From Corynebacterium accolens (GTDB lineage Bacteria; Actinomycetota; Actinomycetes; Mycobacteriales; Mycobacteriaceae), in the NCBI RefSeq assembly GCF_023520795.1, contig NZ_CP046605.1:2091438-2155437 (forward strand): a stretch of 64,000 nucleotides of DNA, given 5' to 3'. The notes under the pieces are model-generated. The model did not search any database. It saw only the letters and a program-made list of their open reading frames with translations, and had not been told where the DNA came from. The number at the start of each line of letters is the position of its first letter. The stretch's first letter is position 1. Both the position numbers and the translations under genes were made by a program. Positions 44,506-53,573 of the stretch are shown piece by piece.

Positions 44506-45170
44506 GTGGATTGAGGATTGTGATTGCGGATGACTCCGCGATCCTGCGCGAGGGCCTTGCCGGGCTCTTGGAGCGCCGCGGCCACGAGGTTGTGGGCAGG
44601 GCGGGGACGGCGGTGGAGCTGGAGGGGGTCATCGGCAAGCTGAGTGCCCAGTTGCCGGATGTGGTGATAACGGATGTGCGCATGCCTCCGGAGATGGGCG
44701 ATGATGGGCTGAAGGCGGCGGTGGCGCTGCGCCGCGCCTATCCGGGCCTGCCGGTGATGGTGCTATCGCAGTACGTGGCGCCGGCGTATGCGGTGGCACT
44801 GTTTGATTCGCCGGATGCGGGCACCGGGTACCTGCTTAAGGATCGCGTCTCTGAGGTGCGCGATTTCCTGGCCAGCCTGGAGGTGGTGGCCCAGGGCGGC
44901 ACGGTCATCGATCCGACGGTGGCGCAGGCGCTGATGCGCTCCGGGCGCAGCGGGTTGGGCGAGCTGAGCCCGCGCGAGCGCGAGGTCCTGGAGCTGATGT
45001 CGCGCGGGAAGTCCAATAAGGATATCGCCGCCGAGCTGGTGCTCTCGAATGCCGCGGTGGCCAAGCACGTGTCCAATATCTTTACCAAGCTGCGCCTGGA
45101 TCCCAGCGAGGATAACCGCCGCGTGAAGGCGATCTTGCAGTACCTGTCCGCGGCCACCTACGGCGGCTAG
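44502..45170 (+). CDS. NarL/LuxR-family response regulator
   Basis: The 222-residue regulator has the receiver acidic pair D10-D11, phospho-acceptor Asp58 in VVITDVRMPP and a C-terminal LuxR helix-turn-helix (ELSPREREVLELMSRGKSNK). Likely partner of the overlapping kinase. It may control the divergent ABC genes in the manner of BceRS or LiaRS systems. Confidence 0.92.
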   Translation: MSGLRIVIADDSAILREGLAGLLERRGHEVVGRAGTAVELEGVIGKLSAQLPDVVITDVRMPPEMGDDGLKAAVALRRAYPGLPVMVLSQYVAPAYAVALFDSPDAGTGYLLKDRVSEVRDFLASLEVVAQGGTVIDPTVAQALMRSGRSGLGELSPREREVLELMSRGKSNKDIAAELVLSNAAVAKHVSNIFTKLRLDPSEDNRRVKAILQYLSAATYGG

Positions 45171-45194
45171 CGCGCGGCACGTAGACTGCGGGGT

Positions 45195-45491
45195 ATGCAA
45201 AACGTACAGCCAACCGAAGTTCCCGCAGGCGCGCAGCTTATCGATGTGCGCGAAAACGACGAATGGGCCACCGTGCACGCGCAGGGTGCCACCCATATTC
45301 CCATGAGTGAGATAACGGGTCGTATCCAGGAAATCGACCCGGACCACGATATTTATGTCATCTGCCACTCGGGCGGGCGCAGCGCGCAGGTCTGCCAGTA
45401 CCTGGAACACGCCCTGGGCTGGGATGTTATTAATGTCGAGGGCGGCACCAGCCAGTGGGAGGCTGATGGCCTGCCCGTTATCCGCGATTAA
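45195..45491 (+). CDS. Single-domain rhodanese-like sulfurtransferase
   Basis: A 98-residue rhodanese domain with the active loop CHSGGRS at residues 57-63 and the LIDVRENDEW start. It can carry sulfane sulfur as a Cys57 persulfide. It lies 24 bases after the response regulator. Confidence 0.88.
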   Translation: MQNVQPTEVPAGAQLIDVRENDEWATVHAQGATHIPMSEITGRIQEIDPDHDIYVICHSGGRSAQVCQYLEHALGWDVINVEGGTSQWEADGLPVIRD

Positions 45492-45528
45492 TTGGCCTTT
45501 ACCCATCTTTTGAGATTATGATGATGGT

Positions 45529-45987
45529 ATGTCTTCCACTAATAATTCCGGCATACCCACCTCCCTGCTCGAATCCCCATCCTTCCAGCTAGAGCGCCTG
45601 CGCCGCCGCACCCGCGATGGCGTCGAGGCAGCCCTGCAGACCAAGCAGACCACAATCCGCGAATTCTGGGTGCTTACCTGCCTCGTGGAGGCGGATGCCG
45701 CCTCCCAGTCCTTCCTGTCTGAGACCTTGGCCATCGACGCCTCCGATATGGTGAGGCTTATTGATGCCCTCGAGGACCGCGGCTGGGCCAAGCGCGAGCG
45801 CGATCCCAAGGACCGCCGCCGCCAAATCGTGGCGTGCACCAAGAAGGGCACCAAGACCCACAAGGACCTGGCGGAGCTCGTCGCCTCCGCCGAGGATGAC
45901 GCGCTCGACGTATCCACCAATAAGCAGCTCAAGCACCTGCGAAAGCTGGCCAAAGCCATCATCGCCGCGGACGAGGACGAGGCATAA
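45529..45987 (+). CDS. MarR-family transcriptional regulator
   Basis: The 152-residue protein has a winged helix-turn-helix core: SQSFLSETLAIDASDMVRLI followed by DALEDRGWAKRERDPKDRRR, the wing motif. The DRR signature is intact. It ends 2 bases before the Pls-type synthetase start and is probably cotranscribed with it, perhaps as its regulator. Confidence 0.87.
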   Translation: MSSTNNSGIPTSLLESPSFQLERLRRRTRDGVEAALQTKQTTIREFWVLTCLVEADAASQSFLSETLAIDASDMVRLIDALEDRGWAKRERDPKDRRRQIVACTKKGTKTHKDLAELVASAEDDALDVSTNKQLKHLRKLAKAIIAADEDEA

Positions 45988-45989
45988 GG

Positions 45990-48900
45990 ATGGACGAGCC
46001 CGAAGAATGTAGTAGACCTAGCGTCCCGCAGCAGTACCTCCTGCGCGATCTGGCCCCGCGCCCGCGCACGCTGTGGGACATCATTACCACCACCGCGGAG
46101 ATCCACCCGGAAGCCGCCGCGCTTGACGATGGCGAAATCATCACCTACGCCGAACTCGTCCACGAGGTCCAACTGTGGGCCGCGGAGCTGCACGTCAATG
46201 GCGTGCGCCGGGGCGATCGCATCGGCATCCGGATGACTTCCGGCAAGCGGGATCTTTACCTCGCCATCTTGTCCACCCTGGCCGCCGGCGCGGCCTACGT
46301 GCCGGTGGACGCGGACGATCCGGATGAGCGCGCGGAGATGGTCTTTGGCGAGGCCGACATCGACGGCCTCTTTAGCGATGAGGGCTTCCGCTTCCTGCGT
46401 AAATCACCGCGCCGTGAGGCCCACGGCGATAAGGACCACGCCTTCGAGGCCCCTCGTCCCGAGGACACCGCGTGGATCATCTTTACCTCCGGATCCACGG
46501 GCAAGCCAAAGGGCGTGGCCGTAAGCCACCGCTCTGCGGCCGCCTTCGTGGATGCGGAGGCCAGCCTCTTCCTCATCGATCATCCCCACGGCCCGCTTGG
46601 CCCGGAAGACCGCGTGCTGGCTGGGCTTTCCGTTGCCTTCGATGCATCCTGCGAGGAGATGTGGCTGGCCTGGGGCCACGGCGGCTGCCTGGTCCCAGCC
46701 CCGCGTTCCTTGGTGCGGTCCGGCATGGACCTCGGCCCGTGGCTGATTCGCCGCGATATCACCGTCGTCTCCACGGTCCCTACCCTGGCGGGCCTGTGGC
46801 CTGCGGAGGCGCTGGATAATATCCGCCTGCTCATCGTCGGTGGCGAGGCCTGCTCCCAGGAATTGGTGGACCGCCTGGCCACCGAGGAGCGCGAGATGTG
46901 GAATACCTACGGCCCCACGGAGGCCACCGTCGTCGCCTGCGCGCAACGGATGATCCCGGGGCACGCGGTATCGATCGGGCTGCCGCTGAATGGGTGGGAT
47001 TTGGTGGTCATCGATAAGCAGGGCCAGCCCGTTGCCCTAGGCGAAACCGGCGAATTGGTCATCGGTGGCGTGGGCCTGGCCAGCTACCTAGACCCGCAGA
47101 AGGATGCGGAGAAATACGCGCCGCTGGAATCCATGGGCTGGCAGCGCGCCTACCGCACCGGCGACCACGTGCGCTTGGAAGAAGACGGCCTGTATTTTGT
47201 GGGCCGCGTGGATGACCAGGTAAAGATTGGCGGGCGCCGCATTGAGCTGGGTGAGGTGGACGCGAACGTCGCCGCGTTGGATAACGTCTATAACTCCGCT
47301 GTGGCCGTGCAAAAGACCCCCGGCGGCGAATCCGTGCTGGTGGGGTATGTCTCGCTGGAAGATGAGGCGCGCGGTTTTAACCACGGCGTGGCCCACGAAC
47401 GCCTGGCGGAAACCATGCCCGCGGCGCTGGTCCCGCGCATCTGCGTGATGGATGAGCTGCCGGTGCGCACCTCCGGCAAGGTGGATAAGAAGGCCCTGCC
47501 GTGGCCGCTACCCGGCGTCGGCGTGGAATCGACCACGCTGACAGAGACCGAGAAGTGGCTCGCCGAGCTCTGGGTCGAGACCCTCGGCGTCTCCGTGGAG
47601 GATGAGAACGCCGATTTCTTCGACCTTGGCGGTACCTCCCTGGCCGCGGCGACGCTGGTGGGCCACATCCGCGATCGCTACCCCACCGTGGCCGTGCGCG
47701 ATCTCTATGACCACCCGCGCCTGGGTTCGCTGGCAGAGCTCATCGCCGGCGCCGAACCGCGCCCCGAAGCGGAGCAACAAAAACCGCTGCGTGAGGTCAC
47801 GCCCGTGGGCGCGAAGACCCGCGTGGCCCAAACGCTGTTGCAGATCCCCGCCATGACGCTGGCGGCGACCACCTGGCTAGCCTGGCTCATGCTGGGCTCG
47901 ACCGTGGCCTCTGCCCTGGGCGTTACTTGGGCGCAGTCCTTCCCGTGGTGGCTGGTCATTGCGCTAGTGCTCATCTTTGCCACGCCGCTGGGCCGCATCC
48001 CCATCGGCGGCTTTGGCGCGCGCCTGATTACCGCAGGCATCACGCCCGGCGATTACCCGCGCGGTGGTTCGACCCACCTGCGCATCTGGGCCGCGGAGCG
48101 GTGGGCCGATGCCTCCGGTTCGCGCTCGATTGCCGGTGCCACCTGGGTCAATAACTACGCCCGCGCCTTGGGCGTGAAGATGAAGCGCGGGGTGGATCTA
48201 CACTCGCTACCGCCGGTAACGGGCCTGCTCACCTTGGGCAAGCACGCCGCCGTGGAACCCGAGGTCGATCTCACCGGCTACTGGCTCGACGGCGACGTAC
48301 TCCACGTTGGTGCCATCGATATCAAGGAAGGCGCCCGCGTGGGAGCGCGCTCCACCCTGCTGCCCGGCACCGTGGTGGGCAAGTACGCCCACGTGGAGGC
48401 GGGTTCCACCGTTACCGGCCGCAAGAAAATCAAGGACGGCCAGCGTTGGTCCGGCTCGCCCGCCAAAAAGGTGGGCCGCTCCAAGCACCGCTTCCCCTCC
48501 AAGCCACCAAAGCGCCGCCCCTGGTGGGTAGCCATTTACGGTGCAACCTCGCTCTTCCTGGCCGCGCAGCCACTCATCGCGGTGCTTGTCGGCGCCATCG
48601 TGGATTTGGCGCTGTTGCATTCCACGGCCGGCAACCGCTTCATCGGCGCGGTGCTCTTCGCTCCCCTCGCGGCACTCGTGGCCTTTGCCACCTACATGCT
48701 GCAGACCTGGCTGGGCGTGCGCATATTGTCCATCGGCATCTCGCCCGGCGTGAACCCGGTGCGCTCTGCTGCCGGTTGGCGCCTCTGGGCCATCGAGCGC
48801 CTCATGGATGAGGCCCGCACGCAGCTCTTCCCGCTATATGCTTCGCAGCTGACCCCGCGGTGGTTGCGCGCTTTGGGCGCGCGCATAGGCGCCAACGTGG

Positions 48901-49913
48901 AGATTTCCACTGCCGTGATGATCCCCGCGCTTACCGATGTCAAAGACGGCGCCTTCCTTGCCGATGACACCATGATCGGTGGTTACGAGCTCGGCGGCGG
49001 GTGGATCCACACCGGGGAGACCAAGGTGGGCAAGCGCTCCTTCGTGGGCAATTCAGGCATCACCGCACCCGGCCGCAAGCTATCCAAGAATTCCTTGGTC
49101 GCCGTGCTTTCTTCCACGCCGAAGAAGACCAAATCGGGAGCCAACTGGTGGGGCTCGCCGCCAGAGCGCATGCGCCGCGTCACCGCCCAAATCGACGCCC
49201 CCGGCGAGTCCGCTGAAGCGCTAACCTATAACCCCGGCTTCAAGCTCAAGGCCGCCCGCGGTGTTGTGGAAACCATGCGCCTGCTGGCACCGATGTTTTC
49301 TGCCATGCTGTTGGCCGCCACCCTGGGGACGCTGTATTACCTGCTTGCCGATGTCGGCTTCCCCACCACCTGGGCCCTTTCCGGCCTCGTGCTCATGGCC
49401 ATGGGCGCTATCGCCATAGCGGTGACCATCGCCGTGAAGTGGATCTGCGTGGGCACCCACAGCGCGGCCGACCACCCGCTGTGGAGCGCCTTCGTCTGGC
49501 TCAACGAGCTACAAGACACCTTCGTAGAGGTCGTCGCCGCCCCGTGGTTCTTCCAGCACACCTACGGCACAGGAGAGATCAACCTGGGCCTGCGGGGGCT
49601 GGGCGTGGACATTGGCAAGGGCGCCTGGATCGATTCCTACTGGTTCCCCGAAACCGATCTCTGCCACGTCGGCGCCGGTGCCTCCGTGGGGCCCGGCACC
49701 GTGGTGCAGACCCACCTCTTCCAGGACCGCGTGATGAGCCTGGATACCGTCACCATCGAGGCCGGCTCCACGCTCGCCTCCCACTCGGTGGCGCTACCCG
49801 CCTCGCTCATTGGTAAATCCAGCACCGTCGGCCCCGGTTCCCTGGTCATGCGCGGCGACCGCGTCCCCGCCAACGCCACCTGGCAGGGCAACCCCATTGA
49901 GCCGTGGGGATAG
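45990..49913 (+). CDS. Pls/PosA-family single-module peptide synthetase, predicted lysine-activating
   Basis: The 1307-residue protein has an adenylation domain (about 1-510, P-loop TSGSTGKPKG at 166-175), a carrier domain with the phosphopantetheine Ser near 549 (DLGGTSLAA), and no standard condensation or thioesterase domain. The rest has three hydrophobic pairs (about 615-680, 845-920 and 1095-1155), six helices in all, separated by hexapeptide-repeat-like soluble parts. This is the layout of epsilon-poly-lysine synthetase Pls and PosA. The ten pocket positions, aligned by eye to GrsA, read D218 A219 E222 S261 I282 G284 T306 V314 V315 K497, close to the lysine code DAESIGSVCK that I recall from bacitracin synthetase. 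Predicted to polymerise lysine at the membrane. Confidence 0.85.
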   Translation: MDEPEECSRPSVPQQYLLRDLAPRPRTLWDIITTTAEIHPEAAALDDGEIITYAELVHEVQLWAAELHVNGVRRGDRIGIRMTSGKRDLYLAILSTLAAGAAYVPVDADDPDERAEMVFGEADIDGLFSDEGFRFLRKSPRREAHGDKDHAFEAPRPEDTAWIIFTSGSTGKPKGVAVSHRSAAAFVDAEASLFLIDHPHGPLGPEDRVLAGLSVAFDASCEEMWLAWGHGGCLVPAPRSLVRSGMDLGPWLIRRDITVVSTVPTLAGLWPAEALDNIRLLIVGGEACSQELVDRLATEEREMWNTYGPTEATVVACAQRMIPGHAVSIGLPLNGWDLVVIDKQGQPVALGETGELVIGGVGLASYLDPQKDAEKYAPLESMGWQRAYRTGDHVRLEEDGLYFVGRVDDQVKIGGRRIELGEVDANVAALDNVYNSAVAVQKTPGGESVLVGYVSLEDEARGFNHGVAHERLAETMPAALVPRICVMDELPVRTSGKVDKKALPWPLPGVGVESTTLTETEKWLAELWVETLGVSVEDENADFFDLGGTSLAAATLVGHIRDRYPTVAVRDLYDHPRLGSLAELIAGAEPRPEAEQQKPLREVTPVGAKTRVAQTLLQIPAMTLAATTWLAWLMLGSTVASALGVTWAQSFPWWLVIALVLIFATPLGRIPIGGFGARLITAGITPGDYPRGGSTHLRIWAAERWADASGSRSIAGATWVNNYARALGVKMKRGVDLHSLPPVTGLLTLGKHAAVEPEVDLTGYWLDGDVLHVGAIDIKEGARVGARSTLLPGTVVGKYAHVEAGSTVTGRKKIKDGQRWSGSPAKKVGRSKHRFPSKPPKRRPWWVAIYGATSLFLAAQPLIAVLVGAIVDLALLHSTAGNRFIGAVLFAPLAALVAFATYMLQTWLGVRILSIGISPGVNPVRSAAGWRLWAIERLMDEARTQLFPLYASQLTPRWLRALGARIGANVEISTAVMIPALTDVKDGAFLADDTMIGGYELGGGWIHTGETKVGKRSFVGNSGITAPGRKLSKNSLVAVLSSTPKKTKSGANWWGSPPERMRRVTAQIDAPGESAEALTYNPGFKLKAARGVVETMRLLAPMFSAMLLAATLGTLYYLLADVGFPTTWALSGLVLMAMGAIAIAVTIAVKWICVGTHSAADHPLWSAFVWLNELQDTFVEVVAAPWFFQHTYGTGEINLGLRGLGVDIGKGAWIDSYWFPETDLCHVGAGASVGPGTVVQTHLFQDRVMSLDTVTIEAGSTLASHSVALPASLIGKSSTVGPGSLVMRGDRVPANATWQGNPIEPWG

Positions 49914-49948
49914 CCCACGCCTGGATCCGGAGTTATGTAAGCAAAAGA

Positions 49949-49995
49949 CCCCTCCTCAGCCAAGCCGCTGAACGGTTGACCACCACGAGGAGGGG
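49949..49995. repeat. 9-bp inverted repeat after the Pls gene
   Basis: CCCCTCCTC (49949-49957) and GAGGAGGGG (49987-49995) are perfect inverse complements around 29 bases, 35 bases after the synthetase stop. It could be its terminator or an edge of the following low-GC insert. Confidence 0.5.
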
Positions 49996-50069
49996 AATAC
50001 TATACCGAGTATAATCGGACGTGCCGCCTCAATCAAAAATATTTTTAAAGAGCCTTTAAGTTGGTAGCC

Positions 50070-50861
50070 ATGAGTAGTAAACGGATTAAAAAAGAGTGGT
50101 TATCAGAAAACAGGTTGGAGCCCTACCTTACAAAAACTGGTGGATCCACAGATAAGGCTTTTGAGCTCTACGAACTCGATCGCCACCTTAGTGCTTCCCT
50201 TTTTCATGAGATAGCCTTCATCGAAGTAGCATTACGTAACTCAGTTTCTGGATATCTCAGCTCCGAATACGGAGATGATTGGTATTGCAAGCTCGAGATG
50301 GGGTTCGATAAACGGGTTCGAGACAATATCACAGAAGCATGGAATAGCCTGCCAACAGACTTCACCAAGAATACCGAACGAAGCAAAAGGCTGGGAGGAC
50401 GGGTCATTGCTGCTTCCATGTTTAGAACTTGGACAAATATCCTCGATACAGGAGGCTCCACGGGCTTACCAGCCCCTTTCAACAATGCTGATCATGACAG
50501 AATTTGGTCCCGCCAAGCCTTAATTTCTGTCTTTCCAGGTGCGAATTCAGTAGCTCGGAAGAAAGATCCTGAATTTTCCACTCACGGTCTGACCCGTAAG
50601 TGGGTTCATTCCAAAATCCTCGAGATAAAGAAAATTAGAAATAGGGTTGCGCATCACGAGTCTGTAGTCCTTCGCGGCATCCCTGTCACGGGCACAGATA
50701 CTCGATTACGGCCTAGAGAATGCCACGAGGCCTGCCAAGATGTAGCAGCGATGTTGGACCGTGATTTAGCCTCTTACCTCACGGAAAACCTGCCCACAAC
50801 AGCAATTCTCACCGAGTTGGACACCTTCTACGCAAGTCTAAATAATTCAAACAAATCATAA
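50070..50861 (+). CDS. Abi_2/AbiD-F-like HEPN-type abortive infection protein
   Basis: The 263-residue protein has the Abi_2 start (ELYELDRHLSASLFHEIAF) and the C-terminal HEPN RNase motif R-N-x-x-x-H in KIRNRVAHHE. Such proteins cleave RNA and stop growth during phage infection. Composition is markedly lower in GC than neighbours, pointing to horizontal gain. ATG 50070 is used; a TTG three codons earlier is possible. It stands alone, with no antitoxin gene. Confidence 0.75.
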   Translation: MSSKRIKKEWLSENRLEPYLTKTGGSTDKAFELYELDRHLSASLFHEIAFIEVALRNSVSGYLSSEYGDDWYCKLEMGFDKRVRDNITEAWNSLPTDFTKNTERSKRLGGRVIAASMFRTWTNILDTGGSTGLPAPFNNADHDRIWSRQALISVFPGANSVARKKDPEFSTHGLTRKWVHSKILEIKKIRNRVAHHESVVLRGIPVTGTDTRLRPRECHEACQDVAAMLDRDLASYLTENLPTTAILTELDTFYASLNNSNKS

Positions 50862-50928
50862 ATGACCCACCTTCCCTAGGTCGCTAAAGCCTAAGTACCA
50901 ACCCAACGACAGGGAAAGCAGGTCATTG
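50862..50928. repeat. Imperfect 17-bp inverted repeat after the Abi gene
   Basis: AATGACCCACCTTCCCT on the left and AGGGAAAGCAGGTCATT on the right are inverse complements at 14 of 17 positions, spanning 50862-50928 at the end of the low-GC gene. Confidence 0.5.
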
Positions 50929-50964
50929 TGTGCCGGGCCTATTAAACCCGAGACACGCTATCTT

Positions 50965-52113
50965 CTACACGTGGCGGTCCAGCCAATCCACAACGGTATC
51001 GAGGGCCTGATCAGCGGCGGGCTCGTTAAATACCTCGTGCTTCTGGCCCTCCCAGTTGATGTATTCCACATCTTCAGAGGAAATGGAGTTGTACCAGTCC
51101 TGGGAGAAGTACGGCGGAACAATGCCGTCCTTGGTGCCGTGCATGATAAGCGTCGGCGCGGTGAACAAGTCCGCATTGACGGCATCATAGGTTGCAATAG
51201 CACCCAGCTGCAGCGCGGTACCGGCGCTGGTCTTCTGCGCGATAAGCGGGCTGGTAGCGTACTCGTCCTTCACGGCCTGGCTGGTGGAAATGCCCTCCGT
51301 GAACGGGTTAGACAACATGACCTTCTTAGAAAGCTCCGGCGACTGCGCACCAATGTGGGTGCGGTGCGGGATTAGGTTCTGCGCGTAGTTGGCGTTAAAG
51401 CTGGTGATATCCGCCAGCGGCAGGCGCTCGAACAGGGTGGGGTCGAGCTGCTTTTGCACCTCAGAAATTTCTTCTGGGGTGACGGTCTGGCCGGTTGCCT
51501 TCTTACCGGAAAGGTTCAATGGTGCACCGCCACCATTGGTGATGATGCCATCGACCTTGCCAGGTTCACGGATACCGTACGCCTGCACGGTCAGCGAGCC
51601 CATGGAGTGACCCAACAGGAAGGTCTTTACATCGGGGTGCTCGCCCTTGGCCATATCGACGACGCGGTCGAAGTCATTGAGGATGTACTGGAAGTTATCA
51701 ATGTGCCCCAGCGGCGTGCTGCCGGATGCAGATTTACCGTGTCCACGGTGGTCCAGGCGGTAGACGTTGTATCCGGCATCCAGCAGGCGCTTGGCCACGT
51801 AGTCATAGCGCCCAGAGTGTTCAGAGACGCCATGGGCCAATACGACATTGCCACGCGGGTTTTCTACCAGCTGCTTGCGGTAGTAGATCTTCACGCCTTC
51901 GCCATCGTGGCTATCAAAGTAGCCGTCTTCATCGGCAATCTGCTTATCAGACACCGTCGAACGGCCAAGCACGTCGGTCTTATCGGCCGCTGCCTCCGCG
52001 GCTGCTTCGCCGCCACCGGCAAATGCGGTGGCAGTGAGCGTTCCCGATACTGCAATCGGTGCCATGGATACAGCGGTCGCGGTAGCCAAGACACACAGTT
52101 TCTTCCTTATCAT
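50965..52113 (-). CDS. Secreted alpha/beta hydrolase, monoacylglycerol-lipase-like
   Basis: The signal peptide runs to about residue 32 (basic start, hydrophobic core, small residues AFAGG). The lipase core has VVLAHGVSEHSGRYDYVAKR, the nucleophile elbow GHSMGS, then catalytic Asp in HGTKDGIVP and His in GQKHEVFNEP. ATG 52113 sits 7 bases after AAGGAG; the ATG two codons earlier touches the site. Likely hydrolyses host or medium lipids or acylglycerols outside the membrane. It is minus strand and downstream of a 246-base intergenic region. Confidence 0.86.
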   Translation of the reverse strand: MIRKKLCVLATATAVSMAPIAVSGTLTATAFAGGGEAAAEAAADKTDVLGRSTVSDKQIADEDGYFDSHDGEGVKIYYRKQLVENPRGNVVLAHGVSEHSGRYDYVAKRLLDAGYNVYRLDHRGHGKSASGSTPLGHIDNFQYILNDFDRVVDMAKGEHPDVKTFLLGHSMGSLTVQAYGIREPGKVDGIITNGGGAPLNLSGKKATGQTVTPEEISEVQKQLDPTLFERLPLADITSFNANYAQNLIPHRTHIGAQSPELSKKVMLSNPFTEGISTSQAVKDEYATSPLIAQKTSAGTALQLGAIATYDAVNADLFTAPTLIMHGTKDGIVPPYFSQDWYNSISSEDVEYINWEGQKHEVFNEPAADQALDTVVDWLDRHV

Positions 52114-52365
52114 GTACATACTCCTTAGATGTGGGTTATGCCACGCATACGGGCAAGATGACTCTTAGGTCACCCTAATAGTAGTTTCCCCGGGAACGTA
52201 ACTCAAGAAGTTTTTATTTATGGCTGCTGATTCCCTAATAAATATCCGCATGAGTCACGCCCTCGCCACAGCTACGGTTCAGCCGTGAAGGCCATAGACA
52301 CAGCAAAGCGGGAAGACCGATTATCACGATCTTCCCACTACAAAAGGCGCTAAGACTTAAAGCTA

Positions 52366-53265
52366 CTAATCACCAATCTGGTCGCGCCCACGCTTAACAA
52401 TGTTCGTGTCCGGCTCCCCCACCAATTCATGGTCCTTGTTGGTGTACTCGAATTTCGAGAGCACATAGCGCATCGCATTGACACGAGCGCGCTTCTTGTC
52501 ATTGGACTTGATGGTAATCCACGGCGATTCTTCCGTATCCGTATAGCGGAACTGCTCTTCCTTCGCGCGCGTGTAGTCATCCCACTTATCCAGGGAAGCC
52601 AGGTCCATCGGCGAGAGCTTCCACTGGCGCACCGGATCAATCTGGCGGATGGCAAAGCGCGTGCGCTGTTCCTTCCTAGTAACCGAGAACCACAGTTTGG
52701 TTAACGAGATACCCGATCCCAAGAGCATGTTTTCCAACATGGGTACCTCGCGCAGGAACTCCGCATGCTGGGACTCGGTGCAAAAGCCCATAACCCGTTC
52801 CACACCGGAGCGGTTGTACCAGGAGCGGTCAAAAAAGACGATCTCTCCCGCAGCAGGGAAATGCTCGATATAGCGCTGGAAGTACCACGACGTGGATTCG
52901 CGCGGTGAAGGCTTCTCCAAAGCCACGGTGCGCGCACCACGCGGGTTCAGGTGCTCATTAAAGCGCTTGATGGTACCGCCCTTGCCAGCAGCATCGCGGC
53001 CCTCAAATAGGATGATATGGCGCTGGCCGGTTTCCTTGGTCCAGTTCTGCCACTTCAAAAGCTCAATCTGCAGCGAGCGCTTAATAGTGTCGTATTCATC
53101 ACGCGTCATGCGCTCGTCATAAGGATAATTCTCACGCCACGTCTCCACGGGAGAACCATCCGGCATGATCAGCGACGGATCGTCTTCATCCGCTCCATCG
53201 ACGACAAAGCCGTCCGTCTTTGCAAGGTCAATCTCAGGGAGTTCGTCGTCTTTAATATCAGCCAT
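52366..53265 (-). CDS. ppk2: Polyphosphate kinase 2
   Basis: Transfers phosphate between polyphosphate and nucleoside diphosphates. The 299-residue protein has Walker A EGRDAAGKGG, the lid residues in RGARTVALEKPS, and FDRSWYNRSGVERVMGF, all typical of single-domain PPK2. ATG 53265 is preferred; 34 upstream codons run into the porA terminator region. Orthologues lie beside porHA-groEL in C. glutamicum as I recall. Confidence 0.92.
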   Translation of the reverse strand: MADIKDDELPEIDLAKTDGFVVDGADEDDPSLIMPDGSPVETWRENYPYDERMTRDEYDTIKRSLQIELLKWQNWTKETGQRHIILFEGRDAAGKGGTIKRFNEHLNPRGARTVALEKPSPRESTSWYFQRYIEHFPAAGEIVFFDRSWYNRSGVERVMGFCTESQHAEFLREVPMLENMLLGSGISLTKLWFSVTRKEQRTRFAIRQIDPVRQWKLSPMDLASLDKWDDYTRAKEEQFRYTDTEESPWITIKSNDKKRARVNAMRYVLSKFEYTNKDHELVGEPDTNIVKRGRDQIGD

Positions 53266-53343
53266 GCACTTAGTGTAACCCGTTCGATGGCTTCTAGCGC
53301 GCCAAAAGGCAACGCCGCCCCTGCATACAGGTATATAAAACAG

Positions 53344-53382
53344 AAAACGAAAAATGACCTGCCCCAAACGGGACAGGTCATT
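53344..53382 (-). terminator. Rho-independent terminator of porHA
   Basis: AATGACCTG (53353-53361) and CAGGTCATT (53374-53382) form a stem with an inner CCC/GGG pair; on the minus strand a TTTTTCGTTTT run follows. Confidence 0.8.
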
Positions 53383-53423
53383 CTACTTCAGGAGCTTTAT
53401 AAGCTCACTTTAGAAGGCTGTTC

Positions 53424-53549
53424 TTACTGGAACATGCCGAGCAGCTTGGAAGCAGCGTCAGCGATGTTCAAGAACGGTTCGAACGCCTTGTAGATAGCCT
53501 CACCGAAGGTGTAGAGGTTAGAAGCAAAGGAAGAAAGTTGCTCTTGCAT
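53424..53549 (-). CDS. porA: PorA-like cell-wall channel micropeptide (41 aa)
   Basis: A 41-residue frame (MQEQLSSFASNLYTFGEAIY to SKLLGMFQ) with AAGGAG 5 bases upstream. No signal peptide, acidic and amphipathic, matching the tiny alpha-helical outer-membrane (mycomembrane) porins of corynebacteria, which are O-mycoloylated and oligomerise with PorH. Position beside ppk2 and groEL supports the name; sequence identity to C. glutamicum PorA is low by eye. Confidence 0.65.
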   Translation of the reverse strand: MQEQLSSFASNLYTFGEAIYKAFEPFLNIADAASKLLGMFQ

Positions 53550-53573
53550 TGTGTCTCCTTAAAAAGAATTAAA

